Positions 35,164-43,729 of a DNA stretch of 64,000 nucleotides are shown piece after piece (positions within the stretch are counted from its first letter, which is position 1; each line of letters starts with the position of its first letter). The DNA lies in the NCBI GenBank assembly GCA_910587505.1, contig CAJULD010000006.1:1-64000 (forward strand). The letters run 5' to 3'. This DNA comes from an uncultured Oscillospiraceae bacterium. GTDB lineage: Bacteria > Bacillota > Clostridia > Oscillospirales > Oscillospiraceae. The notes under the pieces were generated by a model, which did not search any database, had not been told where the DNA came from, and saw only the letters and a program-made list of their open reading frames with translations. Made by a program: the position numbers and the translations under genes.

Positions 35164-36321
35164 ATGACAGGCCTGCTGTTGGCGGTTATCTATCTGGCGT
35201 TTATCAGCCTCGGCCTGCCGGACGCCCTGCTGGGCGCGGCCTGGCCCTCCATGTACGGGGCGCTGGAGGTGCCGGTGTCCTGCGCGGGGGTTATTTCGGT
35301 GATTATCGCGCTGGGCACTGTGGTGTCCAGCCTGATGAGCGACCGGCTGACCTGCCGGCTGGGGGCCGGGAAGGTGACGGCAATCAGCGTGGCCGTCACG
35401 GCGGCGGCGCTGTTCGGATTCTCTGTGAGCGGGTCCTTCCGGATGCTGTGCCTGTGGGCCGTGCCCTACGGGCTGGGGGCGGGAAGCGTGGACGCGTCGC
35501 TGAACAATTACGTGGCCCTGCACTACGCCAGCCGGCATATGAGCTGGCTCCACTGCATGTGGGGCGTGGGCGCGTCGGTGGGGCCCTATGTGATGGGAAT
35601 CGCCCTGACCGGCGGCCGGGGCTGGCAGACGGGGTACCGGTGGATCTCCTTTCTCCAGGTGGGGCTGACGGTGATTCTGCTGGCAAGCCTGGGGCTGTGG
35701 AAAAAGCGGCCGGGACAGGAGAGCGGCGAGGAGCCGGAGAGGCCCCTGGGGCTGCGGCAGGTTCTGGCGGTGCGGGGCGTGCGGGAGGTCATGCTGACCT
35801 TTTTCTGCTACTGCGCCGTGGAGCAGACCGCGGGGCTGTGGGCCAGCAGCTACCTGGTATTGAACCGGGGCGTGGACGCGGAGACCGCGGCGGGATTTGC
35901 CAGCGTGTTCTTTCTGGGCATCACGGCAGGCCGGGGACTGTCCGGATTTATCACCATGAAGCTCAGCGACAGGCAGATGGTGAGGCTGGGCTGCGGCGTC
36001 ATTGCCGCCGGTGTGGCGGCGCTGCTGCTGCCGCTGGGCGAGGGGGCGGCCCTGACGGGGCTGGTGCTGGTGGGTCTGGGGTGCGCGCCGGTGTACCCGT
36101 GTCTGATCCACTCCACGCCGGAGCACTTCGGGGCCCGGAGGTCCCAGGCCATTATCGGAATCCAGATGGCCAGCGCTTACCTTGGGACCTGTCTGATGCC
36201 GCCCCTGCTGGGCATTCTGGCGGAGCGCGTGGGGATCCGGGTGTTCCCCATCGATCTGGGAATCCTGCTGGCCGCCATGACGGTGGGGCATGAGGCGCTG
36301 GTAAGAAAGACGGCGAAATAA
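35164..36321 (+). CDS. Major facilitator superfamily transporter
   Basis: The 385-residue protein has 12 predicted membrane segments. The early segment reads 'LAFISLGLPDALLGAAWPSM', the cytoplasmic loop 'SDRLTCRLGAGKV' matches MFS loop 2-3, and 'LHCMWGVGASVGPYVMG' is also present. The pattern is closest to the fucose-permease-like or FHS-type MFS group, but the substrate cannot be told. Codon use is strongly GC-rich. It is the second gene after the DUF975 protein and is followed by a strong terminator. Confidence 0.85.
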   Translation: MTGLLLAVIYLAFISLGLPDALLGAAWPSMYGALEVPVSCAGVISVIIALGTVVSSLMSDRLTCRLGAGKVTAISVAVTAAALFGFSVSGSFRMLCLWAVPYGLGAGSVDASLNNYVALHYASRHMSWLHCMWGVGASVGPYVMGIALTGGRGWQTGYRWISFLQVGLTVILLASLGLWKKRPGQESGEEPERPLGLRQVLAVRGVREVMLTFFCYCAVEQTAGLWASSYLVLNRGVDAETAAGFASVFFLGITAGRGLSGFITMKLSDRQMVRLGCGVIAAGVAALLLPLGEGAALTGLVLVGLGCAPVYPCLIHSTPEHFGARRSQAIIGIQMASAYLGTCLMPPLLGILAERVGIRVFPIDLGILLAAMTVGHEALVRKTAK

Positions 36322-36351
36322 CCGGCGGGACCGTCCCCGGACCAGTCAGAG

Positions 36352-36395
36352 ACACGACCCGCTTACCCCTGATGGTAAGCGGGTCGTGTGCTTTT
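36352..36395. terminator. Bidirectional terminator between MFS and anti-sigma genes
   Basis: A 16-base arm at 36352-36367 (core CACGACCCGC) pairs with 36374-36389 over CCTGAT and is followed by GCTTTT. It separates two convergent operons. Confidence 0.8.
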
Positions 36396-36405
36396 CAACA
36401 CAGGC

Positions 36406-37254
36406 TTATGATTCGGGCGGTTGAATCGTAAATTCCAGTTCTCCCGCCGCTCCGCATGCGGCCTCATATTTTTCAAATACCACGACGATCTGTCCGTCCT
36501 GGTTGAGATAGAAATTTGTATTCTCAGAAATCAGATCCATAACAGACAGATCCTCCCACAGAAGGCTGCGCTGCTCTTCGCTCCAGCCCGCAATCGTGGC
36601 TTCTATGCTTTCCGACACGATCCGCCGGTAATCCGGGCCGAACCAGTCCTTCAGCGTGATGATCCTGCCGCTGTCCAGATCAAGGTTGTAGTAGAGGCTG
36701 CCGCTGTAGGCGGAGAATCTGCTCTCATACTGCGTCACTACAAAAGACAGATATGCCGGGCTGACATACCTGGTTTCATAGTCAATCATAATGGACACGG
36801 GATTGAAATCCTCCGGGTCTCCTCCGGTTTCCACAAAGGCGTCGTAATAGTCCTTTGCTCTCTCCTCGCCTGCCGCCAGACAGTCGCGCATTACCTTCTG
36901 GATCTCCTGGTTTACCCTGTCCTCCAGCCCGGTTTTCCCCGTGCCCTCTATCTGTGGAATTCTGGCGTCAACGTACTTCATTTCGTCCTCCACATGGTAC
37001 TCCCGGAACAGGAACACGCGGCACAAATCTCCAACTACCGGAATCTCACAGGCCGCTGAGGCAAAGGATGGCGACAGGTTCAGCGCCGTAATCACACAGA
37101 GGGAGAATACGGCGGCAATGGACCCTGCGCTCCTGACCAGATTCACGATCCTCTTCCTGCGCCGCCGCGCCATCCCTTCGGCAATCGCCCCCCGGACCAC
37201 CCCGTTCAGATTGTCCGGAATCTCAATGCTGTCATAACTCCTCTTGTCAATCAT
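36406..37254 (-). CDS. Anti-sigma factor, RsiV-like (DUF3298/DUF4163)
   Basis: The 282-residue protein has a cytoplasmic N-terminus (~1-35, rich in Arg) and one membrane segment (SAGSIAAVFSLCVITALNL). The outer domain has the DUF4163/DUF3298 look: 'MKYVDARIPQIEG', 'YETRYVSPAYLSFVVTQYE', 'YYNLDLDSGRIITLKDWFG'. In Bacillus RsiV this domain binds lysozyme and is then cleaved to free SigV. ATG 37254 is favoured by GGAGG nine bases upstream and overlaps the sigma gene by eight bases. Its signal is unknown here. Confidence 0.8.
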   Translation of the reverse strand: MIDKRSYDSIEIPDNLNGVVRGAIAEGMARRRRKRIVNLVRSAGSIAAVFSLCVITALNLSPSFASAACEIPVVGDLCRVFLFREYHVEDEMKYVDARIPQIEGTGKTGLEDRVNQEIQKVMRDCLAAGEERAKDYYDAFVETGGDPEDFNPVSIMIDYETRYVSPAYLSFVVTQYESRFSAYSGSLYYNLDLDSGRIITLKDWFGPDYRRIVSESIEATIAGWSEEQRSLLWEDLSVMDLISENTNFYLNQDGQIVVVFEKYEAACGAAGELEFTIQPPES

Positions 37255-37747
37255 CTTCCAAAACCTCCACATCCAGTTTCAGACGTTCCAGCGCCCGGCG
37301 CAATCTGGATTTTACCGTGTTCAGATTGACGGACGTGATTTCAGCGATTTCTTCATACTTCATGTCCTCAAAAAACCGGAGGATCACAATGGTTTTCAGA
37401 TCCGGGGGCAGCCTGTCGATCGCCGCATACAGGTCGATATACTCGTCCTTATGGACACCGGTTGAATCCCCGGCAGGCGGACGCTGCGGCGCCTGCAAAT
37501 CTTCCAGCGGTATGACCTTTCCCGTTTTGCGCAGAAAAGATATGCTTTCGTTGATTAATATCCGATAAAACCAGGTCTTTGCATACGCAGGGTTTCGCAA
37601 TGTATGAAAGGACTCCAGCGCCTTTACAATCCCGTTGTGAACAATGTCCAGCGCATCTTCTCTGTTTTTTACATAGGAAAATGCAACCTTATAATATTTC
37701 TCCTGATTGGTTTCAATCAACAGCGCAAGTTCCTGTGCCGCTTCCAT
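37247..37747 (-). CDS. ECF RNA polymerase sigma factor (SigV-like)
   Basis: The 166-residue protein has sigma region 2 (YYKVAFSYVKNREDALDIVHNGIVKALESFHTL, 'KTWFYRILINESISFLR') and region 4 ('LDRLPPDLKTIVILRFFEDMKYEEIAEITSVNLNTVKSRLRRALERLK' type). With the RsiV-like gene downstream it forms a sigma/anti-sigma pair. ATG 37747 follows GGAAGG. A predicted ECF promoter sits ~150 bases upstream, which would allow self-activation. Confidence 0.9.
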   Translation of the reverse strand: MEAAQELALLIETNQEKYYKVAFSYVKNREDALDIVHNGIVKALESFHTLRNPAYAKTWFYRILINESISFLRKTGKVIPLEDLQAPQRPPAGDSTGVHKDEYIDLYAAIDRLPPDLKTIVILRFFEDMKYEEIAEITSVNLNTVKSRLRRALERLKLDVEVLEDD

Positions 37748-37900
37748 CCCGTTATCCTTCCTGCTCAAAATATTCGGCAATGATTTGGCCTGCCCGCCTC
37801 ACGGGCTGACTTCTCTGCTCCGGCGGCTGATGCGGCCGGCTGTGCGGATACAAATTCCGTATTCCATATGATATGCCTCCAATCGGGTCTTTCACAGTAT

Positions 37901-37926
37901 TAGATGCGCCAGAGGCCGAAAAAGTT
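37901..37926 (-). promoter_or_regulatory. Predicted autoregulatory ECF promoter
   Basis: On the minus strand, AACTTT (37921-37926) and CATCTA (37901-37906) are 14 bases apart. They resemble the AAC -35 and CGTCTA-like -10 elements of ECF sigma promoters. No SigA consensus fits better in the 37748-38065 gap. Confidence 0.45.
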
Positions 37927-37991
37927 GAACCCGCGGGAAAAGTTTTTTCATATTTTACGGCACGTGCTTTTACCGCGGCAGGCAGCGACAG

Positions 37992-38027
37992 AAAAGCACG
38001 TGCCGGTATATACCGGTACGTGCTTTT
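37992..38027 (-). terminator. Terminator after the DUF169 gene
   Basis: On the minus strand AAAAGCACGTACCGGTA pairs with TACCGGCACGTGCTTTT over a very short loop, ending in a T-run. It lies ~40 bases after the DUF169 stop. A further copy of GCACGTGCTTTT nearby (37962) gives an alternative pairing. Confidence 0.7.
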
Positions 38028-38065
38028 GGGCGTCAGAAAAGTGACGCAGCCGCTTTCTGCAAATT

Positions 38066-38836
38066 TTAACGGAGGTCCACGTGGCTGCCGGTTGCGGCGG
38101 CCATCTCCTGCCAGTGGTCCATCCGGCGGCGGAGCTCCGCCCTGCTCTCTTCATCCTCCCGGAAAGCAATGAGAGTCCAGTCCATCTCCTCCAGGGCCTG
38201 GAAAAACTCCGGCATCTTCCGGAAGGGGATGGAGATCATGCGCAGGCCGGCGGGATAGGCGTTCCGGCGCTTTAGGCCGTGGTAAAAACCGGTGGTGATA
38301 TGATTAACCTTACCGGAAATAATGGGATAGGCATACATCCAGGCACAGCTGATTACCGGAGAGGACCTGGATTCCCACAGGTCGCCGGATATGTAGCTGG
38401 TGGCCCGCATCAGAATGTCAGCCTGGGGCAGGCCGGCGATAAAGAACAGCAGATCCGGGTCAAAGTCGCAGTCCAGGGCCGGGCAGAACTCCACATAATT
38501 CACCGTATGAGGCTCCAGGATGGGCAGACGCTGGTAAAGCTGCTGGCAGCCCGTGGGAGACTTGTAGCACCCGAAGTCATAGCCGGCCTGACCGCTGGCG
38601 GTAACCGGCGGCTTGTCGATCATGCCCATGGCCAGCTTGCCGTAGCAGGCGTCGTCGTTTACATCAATATAAAAATGCCCGCCCGTGTCCTGCGCTACCT
38701 TCACGTACTGGCAGAAGGCCAGCTTCTCCCCGGTATAGTGGGGAACATCGGGCCGCTCAAACCGCAGCCTGATGGCCACGGCGGGATAAGGCAGCTCCAG
38801 CTTCCGGATCAGCTCTTTGTCAGATGGTCTCAGCAT
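38066..38836 (-). CDS. DUF169 domain protein
   Basis: The 256-residue protein has the DUF169 pattern with clustered cysteines: 'LAFCQYVKVAQDTGGHFYI', 'DACYGKLAMGM', 'DFGCYKSPTGCQQLYQRLP', 'VEFCPALDCDF', 'ISCAWMYAYPII'. These positions could hold metal or a cofactor. The family is found in anaerobes and is of unknown function. It is the last gene of the sulfur amino-acid operon, 12 bases after the D-cysteine desulfhydrase-like gene, so a role in sulfur or sulfide handling is an inference. Confidence 0.7.
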   Translation of the reverse strand: MLRPSDKELIRKLELPYPAVAIRLRFERPDVPHYTGEKLAFCQYVKVAQDTGGHFYIDVNDDACYGKLAMGMIDKPPVTASGQAGYDFGCYKSPTGCQQLYQRLPILEPHTVNYVEFCPALDCDFDPDLLFFIAGLPQADILMRATSYISGDLWESRSSPVISCAWMYAYPIISGKVNHITTGFYHGLKRRNAYPAGLRMISIPFRKMPEFFQALEEMDWTLIAFREDEESRAELRRRMDHWQEMAAATGSHVDLR

Positions 38837-38848
38837 GTGAAATCCTCC

Positions 38849-39871
38849 TTATCGTTCACAGATGGTGCAGTTCGCCAGCAGATCGCTCTGCGCGGCGTCC
38901 AGGTGCTCCCGGGTCCACACGGCGGCGGCTCCGCCGGTGTGCAGAAATACCACGCCGCCGTCCAGCGCGCCCCGGTCCAGAAGATCGAGCATCCCCCGGA
39001 AGGCTTTGCCGGTATAGACAGGGTCCAGAATCACGCCTTCCGTCCGGGCCAGCTCCAGCATGGCCCTGCGGGTCTCCGGGTCGGGAACGCTGTAGGCGGG
39101 ACCGGTATAGGGACAGTCCCCGGGGCCGGCGCAGAGCCTGACGTCCCCGGCGGCAATCGTGACCCCCATATCGTAGCGGCGGCTTACTTCGTTCATGAAA
39201 GCGGCCATCTTTTCCGCCTGATGGGGCTCGAGGGGCGCCACGGGAATGCCGATTACTTCAAACGGCGCCCGGAAATATCTGGCGCCCAGGAGAAGACCGT
39301 TATACGTGCCCTGAGAACCGACGGCGCACAGCAGGTACCTGGGATGGAGGTCCCGCTCCTCCAGCTGCTTCATCAGCTCGGGGATCATCATAATATAGCC
39401 CAGTACGCCGGTGGAATTTGACCCGCCCGGGGGCATGCAGTACACTTTCTCTCCGCGGCGCTCATAGTCGGCGATTACCTGACGGGCGGCCGCCTCCCGG
39501 TCCTCCGAGAAGATCAGCTCAGCGCCCATCATAGCGTCCAGGGTCAGGTTGCCGGAGAGATAGTCGGGCCGCTTTCCGCCCAGCACCAGAACAGGCTTCA
39601 GACCGCACTGAATGGCGGCGGCTACGGTAGTCCGGCCGTGGTTGGTCTGGGGGCCGCCCAGGGTCAGGATGGCGGTACAGCCCTGGTCGAGGGCCTCCCG
39701 CAGGATATACTCCAGCTTTCTGGTCTTGTTCCCGCCGGTGGCGGGGCCGGTCATGTCGTCCCGCTTGATATAGACCGGCGTCCCGCCGTGGGCGGCGCTC
39801 AGACGGGGCAGCGCCTCCAGCGGCGTCGGGTAGTAACCCAGCCGGATTCTGGGGATTTCCAGTATGTTCAT
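38849..39871 (-). CDS. dcyD: D-cysteine desulfhydrase / ACC deaminase family PLP enzyme
   Basis: The 340-residue fold-type II PLP enzyme has the PLP-lysine motif GGNKTRKLEY (Lys in NKTRK), 'GGPQTNHGRTTVAAA', 'PPGGSNSTGVLGY', and the phosphate-binding 'AVGSQGTYNGLLLG'. The closest known activity is D-cysteine to pyruvate, sulfide and ammonia (DcyD), with ACC deaminase as a relative. Its location beside RidA, which removes the 2-aminoacrylate intermediate, and a PatB-type C-S lyase supports the D-cysteine or related reading. Confidence 0.8.
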   Translation of the reverse strand: MNILEIPRIRLGYYPTPLEALPRLSAAHGGTPVYIKRDDMTGPATGGNKTRKLEYILREALDQGCTAILTLGGPQTNHGRTTVAAAIQCGLKPVLVLGGKRPDYLSGNLTLDAMMGAELIFSEDREAAARQVIADYERRGEKVYCMPPGGSNSTGVLGYIMMIPELMKQLEERDLHPRYLLCAVGSQGTYNGLLLGARYFRAPFEVIGIPVAPLEPHQAEKMAAFMNEVSRRYDMGVTIAAGDVRLCAGPGDCPYTGPAYSVPDPETRRAMLELARTEGVILDPVYTGKAFRGMLDLLDRGALDGGVVFLHTGGAAAVWTREHLDAAQSDLLANCTICER

Positions 39872-39894
39872 GAGCGTTCCTCCTCATGGGAACG

Positions 39895-39920
39895 GAGCGG
39901 CGGCAGCTGCCGCCGCTCCG
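39895..39920 (-). other. Intercistronic palindrome between ridA and dcyD
   Basis: A perfect 26-base palindrome (arm GGAGCGGCGGCAG) lies in the 63-base gap between the ridA stop and the dcyD start. It may tune relative expression or mRNA stability. There is no T-run, so it is unlikely to terminate. Confidence 0.5.
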
Positions 39921-39934
39921 GCGTTTTGCCAGAA

Positions 39935-40312
39935 TCATCTGGCGGCGACCGCCTCGATCTCCACCAGAGCGCCCCTGGGAAGGGCAGCCACCTCGAAGGC
40001 GGCCCTGGCCGGGCAGTCCTCCTGAAAGAAGGTGGCGTAAACCTCATTCATGGCGGCAAAATCGGAGATATGCTGCAACAGCACGGTGGTCTTGACCACG
40101 TGGTCCATCGTCAGCCCCTCCGCAGCCAGAATATTCCGGAGGTTTTCCAGGGACTGCCGGGTCTGGGAGGCGATATCCGCTCCCGCGAAGGCTCCCGTGG
40201 CGGGATCGACAGGCAGCTGACCGGATATGTAGAGTACGCCGCCTGCTTCAACAGCCTGTGAATAGGGGCCGATCGCGGCAGGCGCGCTGCCGGTGTGGAT
40301 GACTTTCTTCAA
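39935..40312 (-). CDS. ridA: RidA-family enamine/imine deaminase
   Basis: The 125-residue protein is typical RidA: 'VIHTGSAPAAIGPYSQAVEAGGVLYISGQLPVDPATG', 'QTRQSLENLRNIL', 'VYATFFQEDCPARAAFEVAALPRGALVEIEAVA'. The key Arg is in CPARA and the Glu in VEIEA. It hydrolyses the reactive 2-aminoacrylate released by PLP lyases. It overlaps the PatB-type gene stop. Confidence 0.95.
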   Translation of the reverse strand: MKKVIHTGSAPAAIGPYSQAVEAGGVLYISGQLPVDPATGAFAGADIASQTRQSLENLRNILAAEGLTMDHVVKTTVLLQHISDFAAMNEVYATFFQEDCPARAAFEVAALPRGALVEIEAVAAR

Positions 40313-41517
40313 GGGGATACTCCTCTCTGTTTCTTAATGTACTTTTTCAGGACCTTCATGCGCTCCAGCGCCGCCTCCACACAGGAGACAGGCGCAGCCA
40401 GGTTCCACCGCTCGAAGCCCTCTCCGGCGCTGCCAAAGATGTACCCCTCATCCAGGAAGAGGAAAGCCTCCTCCTTCAGAATCCGGGCCAGCTCATGGCA
40501 CTCGATGCCCAGAGCGCTGAAGTCGATCCACAGCAGATAGGTTCCCTCCAGCCGCATCACCCGGACCTGGGGGAACTCCCGCGCCAGGAAATCGGTAATC
40601 AGGCGGCGGTTGGTGTCGATGACCTGGAGGCACTCCTCCAACCAGGCCTCCCCGAAGGTGTAGGCCAGGCGGCAGGCCTCCAGCCCCAGCATGTTGCACT
40701 TGGGGTTGCCGTCGTCCTTCTGCTGTTCCGCGTAGAAGGTCTGACGCAGGGATTCGTTGGCAATGATAGCGTTGGCGGTCTGGAGTCCGGCCAGACTGAA
40801 GGTCTTGCTGGGCGCGGTGCAGACGATGCTGTTCATGGCGAATTCCCCGCTGATGGAACCGAAGGGAACATGCCTGTGGCCGGGAAGCGTCAGGTCGCAG
40901 TGAATCTCGTCGGACACCACCAGCACGTGGTTGTCCACACAGATCCGGCCGATCCGCTCCAGCTCCTCCCGCGTCCACACCCGGCCGCTGGGATTATGGG
41001 GGGAGCAGAGAATCAGCAGCCTGGTATTGGGGTCGGCGGCCTTGCGCTGGAAGTCCTCAAAGTCGATGCGGTAGCTGTCCCCCTCGCGGATGAGGGGATT
41101 GTCCACCAGGGTCCGGCCGTGGCGGGAGATGGCAAAGTACATGGGGTAGTAGACCGGGGTCATGAGCATGACGCCGTCGCCGGGCCGGGTGAAGGCCTTC
41201 ACCGCGGTAAAGAAGGCGTTGATGACGCCCGGGGTGTCCCGAATCCACTCCGGCTGAATCTTCCAGCCGTGGCGGCGCTCCTCCCAGGAGACCACCGCCT
41301 GGCGGTAGGCGTCGGTCATCACGGCATAGCCCAGGACGTTCTCGTCCAGAAACCGCTTCAGACCCTCCCGGACCTCGGGAACCATGTCAAACTCCATGTC
41401 GGCCACCGAAAAGGGGATGACCCCCTCGGGGTAGCGTCCCAGAGTCTGCCTGATTTCATTCCATTTGAAGCTGCCGGTATCCTCCCGGCGGATCACCTTT
41501 TCAAAATCGTATTTCAT
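40309..41517 (-). CDS. patB: PatB/MalY-type C-S lyase (cystathionine beta-lyase family)
   Basis: The 402-residue fold-type I PLP enzyme has 'FSVADMEFDMVPEVREGLK', 'TPVYYPMYFAISRHGR', 'LCSPHNPSGRVWTREEL', 'VVSDEIHCDLTLPG', and the PLP-lysine motif 'APSKTFSLAGLQTA'. This group cleaves cystathionine or cysteine conjugates and can also act as an aminotransferase. With RidA and DcyD downstream it suggests breakdown of sulfur amino acids to pyruvate. ATG 41517 follows AAGGTG. Confidence 0.9.
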   Translation of the reverse strand: MKYDFEKVIRREDTGSFKWNEIRQTLGRYPEGVIPFSVADMEFDMVPEVREGLKRFLDENVLGYAVMTDAYRQAVVSWEERRHGWKIQPEWIRDTPGVINAFFTAVKAFTRPGDGVMLMTPVYYPMYFAISRHGRTLVDNPLIREGDSYRIDFEDFQRKAADPNTRLLILCSPHNPSGRVWTREELERIGRICVDNHVLVVSDEIHCDLTLPGHRHVPFGSISGEFAMNSIVCTAPSKTFSLAGLQTANAIIANESLRQTFYAEQQKDDGNPKCNMLGLEACRLAYTFGEAWLEECLQVIDTNRRLITDFLAREFPQVRVMRLEGTYLLWIDFSALGIECHELARILKEEAFLFLDEGYIFGSAGEGFERWNLAAPVSCVEAALERMKVLKKYIKKQRGVSP

Positions 41518-41569
41518 TGTATCACCTTGATAGATATTGATATATACTTACGGGGCAGGGGAATTGCGT

Positions 41570-42988
41570 TTACCGGACCGGCGCCTCTTCGACAACAATA
41601 CCGTCCCGGGCCAGATCCTCGTCTGTTTCATGGGTGCGGCCCCAGCCGGTGAGGATAGCAATCCAGAACACTACGAACAGAGCCATGGAATGGAAATTAA
41701 AGCCGACAAAGGAAATGGCGCTGTAGCCCTCCGATACCGCGCCGGCAGCCACGGCAAAGCCGGCCAGCTGGAGGCAGCCGGGATTGGTGGGAACCAGATA
41801 ACCCATGCCGCAGCCCAGACCGTCCAGAATGTTGGCGGAACGGGCCCGGTCCACCTTGAAGGGACGCATCAGCTGGCGGATGATGGGGCCGCAGAAGGCG
41901 ATGGCGGAGGTACCGCTGGAGATGGCCACGCTCATCAGAGTGACCATGGCGCCGCCGGCAATCTCGGCGGAGCGCTCGCTGCCGGCGAACTTCCGCATCC
42001 AGTTGAGCAGGGCGTCCAGTACGCCGGCGTTCTTGACAATGCTGACCATGATGAAGATAAAGAGGATAAAGATGCTGGAGTTTATCATCCCGTTAAAGGC
42101 GTTGTAGATCAGGCCGTCGGCATCCACCAGGGAGGCGGGAGTCTCAAAGCCGAACAGGAGCAGCATCACAAGGCCCAGCAGCTCGGAGATCAGCAGGGCA
42201 GTAAACAGCCCGCCGCCCCGGAGCATGATGACGACGATCAGCACCGGCAGGATCAGGAAGGCCAGGCTGGAGACATAGGTACCGTCCACCGTCAGGGTGT
42301 TGGCCACGCCGTCGCCCACCATGACAAAGCCGAATACCAGGTACAGCACAATGGATATGGCCCCGGCCACCAGAGCGTACTTCAGGCGGGCTCTGACGAC
42401 CCGCGTCACATCCACCTCCTGAGACAGGGAGGAGGCGATGGTGGTATCGGAGATCGGTGCCAGGTTGTCGCCAAAGCAGCTTCCCGCCAGGATAGCGCCG
42501 CAGACCAGATTGATATTGCATCCCATCTCAAAAGCCAGAGGGAGCATGACGGGGGCGGTAGTGGTCATGGCGCCCGCCGCCGAACCGGTGGCAGTGGACA
42601 GCACCATGCAGATGACAAAGCAGAGAATGGGAATCAACCCGGCGGAGACGTGCAGTTTGGCCAGCACGTACAGCAGGCCGGACACCAGATGGGACGAGGT
42701 AAGGATCTTGCTCATGACGCCGGCAATCAGGAAACAGCACAGCATGAATCCGAAGGTCCGGTCCGTAGCGCCCTCGATAATGGCATCCTGGAACCGCTTT
42801 TTGTCCTTGTAGACCAGAAAGCCCGTCATCACCGCGAAAAATCCGGCGGCCCAGAAATTTTTGGTGGACCGCATTCCCACGGCAGCCATGACCAGGATGC
42901 TTCCCAGCATGACGATCAGGGGCAGACATGCGCCAAAGATGCCCCCACAGGTTTCTGCGAAACCCTGTTGCTTCTTTTCGTTGCTCAT
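41570..42988 (-). CDS. NhaC-family Na+/H+ antiporter or amino-acid exchanger
   Basis: The 472-residue protein has 11-12 membrane segments and the NhaC family blocks 'GSAAGAMTTTAPVMLPLAFEMG' and 'CFGDNLAPISDTTIASS' with charged Asp residues in membrane segments. Family members exchange Na+ with protons or with small acids such as malate/lactate. In this operon, import of a D-amino acid or cysteine conjugate is a reasonable guess, not shown. ATG 42988 follows AGGAG; the longer TTG start at 43006 is less likely. Confidence 0.8.
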   Translation of the reverse strand: MSNEKKQQGFAETCGGIFGACLPLIVMLGSILVMAAVGMRSTKNFWAAGFFAVMTGFLVYKDKKRFQDAIIEGATDRTFGFMLCCFLIAGVMSKILTSSHLVSGLLYVLAKLHVSAGLIPILCFVICMVLSTATGSAAGAMTTTAPVMLPLAFEMGCNINLVCGAILAGSCFGDNLAPISDTTIASSLSQEVDVTRVVRARLKYALVAGAISIVLYLVFGFVMVGDGVANTLTVDGTYVSSLAFLILPVLIVVIMLRGGGLFTALLISELLGLVMLLLFGFETPASLVDADGLIYNAFNGMINSSIFILFIFIMVSIVKNAGVLDALLNWMRKFAGSERSAEIAGGAMVTLMSVAISSGTSAIAFCGPIIRQLMRPFKVDRARSANILDGLGCGMGYLVPTNPGCLQLAGFAVAAGAVSEGYSAISFVGFNFHSMALFVVFWIAILTGWGRTHETDEDLARDGIVVEEAPVR

Positions 42989-43018
42989 ACAGATTTCTCC
43001 TCTCAAACAGCAGCAATT

Positions 43019-43038
43019 ATAGTTTCTTTAGAAACTAT
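43019..43038. promoter_or_regulatory. Predicted MarR-family operator
   Basis: ATAGTTTC (43019-43026) and GAAACTAT (43031-43038) form a perfect inverted repeat with a four-base centre. It lies just after the predicted transcription start of the nhaC operon, where a repressor would block. A further half-site GAAACTAT occurs at ~43155-43164 near the MarR gene end. Confidence 0.6.
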
Positions 43039-43048
43039 TTACAGGCAG

Positions 43049-43077
43049 ATGCTACCACTTGCAGAGGGGAGTGTCAA
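43049..43077 (-). promoter_or_regulatory. Predicted promoter of the nhaC-patB-ridA-dcyD operon
   Basis: On the minus strand TTGACA (43072-43077) and TAGCAT (43049-43054) are 17 bases apart, ~60 bases before the nhaC-type start. Confidence 0.7.
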
Positions 43078-43169
43078 TAGATTTGTCGAAAATCAGGGGG
43101 AGCATCTGAAAAATTTATGAAAAACCGACAAAAATTTTGACAAATTTTGTTGCACATGAAACTATAAAA

Positions 43170-43661
43170 TTATTTGGACAATTCGCTGTGCTCCCTGATA
43201 ATGTACTCAATGCGGGCCTGCGTGACCCGATAGAAGCTTTCGATGTCCTCCATGCTGCAGGTCTTCAGCAGCGCCTCCAGCATGATGCTGATGGCCACCC
43301 GGTCATAGGCCTGATGGACGGCGTTGGCCCGCAGGCCCTCCCCGGTGGGGCTGACGTAAATCGACTTGCGGTTGCCCTCCCGCTTCGTCCGCCGGACCAG
43401 GCCCTTCTCCTCCAGTTTTTTCAGCATTTTGGACATGGCGCCCTTGGTCCGGAAGCTGTAGCCCGCCAGATCGGTGACGGTGGTCTCCCCCATTTCGCAT
43501 ACATACCCCAGGGTGTGCGCCTCCGACTCCGTGAGCACAACCCCTTCGCCGTAGTCCCTGGGAATCGCGGAGTAACGTTCCAGAAGGGTGCTGTGGCGGT
43601 AAATCGCGTCCACCTTCCCGTTGAGATTCTGAACAATGTCTGAATAATCGATTTGTGACAT
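43170..43661 (-). CDS. MarR-family transcriptional regulator
   Basis: The 163-residue protein has a winged helix-turn-helix: 'LTESEAHTLGYVCEMGETTVTDLAGYSFRTKGAMSKMLKKLEEKGLVRRTKREGNRKSIYVSPTGEG' in outline, with helical dimerisation ends. It lies upstream of the nhaC operon on the same strand, and an inverted repeat sits at the operon start. It likely responds to a sulfur amino acid, sulfide or phenolic ligand; the ligand is unknown. ATG 43661 (MSQIDYS) is favoured by GGAG nine bases ahead; two in-frame ATGs at 43676 and 43682 are alternatives. Confidence 0.85.
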   Translation of the reverse strand: MSQIDYSDIVQNLNGKVDAIYRHSTLLERYSAIPRDYGEGVVLTESEAHTLGYVCEMGETTVTDLAGYSFRTKGAMSKMLKKLEEKGLVRRTKREGNRKSIYVSPTGEGLRANAVHQAYDRVAISIMLEALLKTCSMEDIESFYRVTQARIEYIIREHSELSK

Positions 43662-43700
43662 GCCTGTCTGCTCCATTTCCATGGTAATTCGTACATGATA

Positions 43701-43729
43701 ATTGTACCGTATCCGCAGAAAAATTGCAA
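43701..43729 (-). promoter_or_regulatory. Predicted marR promoter
   Basis: On the minus strand TTGCAA (43724-43729) and TACAAT (43701-43706) are 17 bases apart, ~40 bases before the regulator start. Confidence 0.65.
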
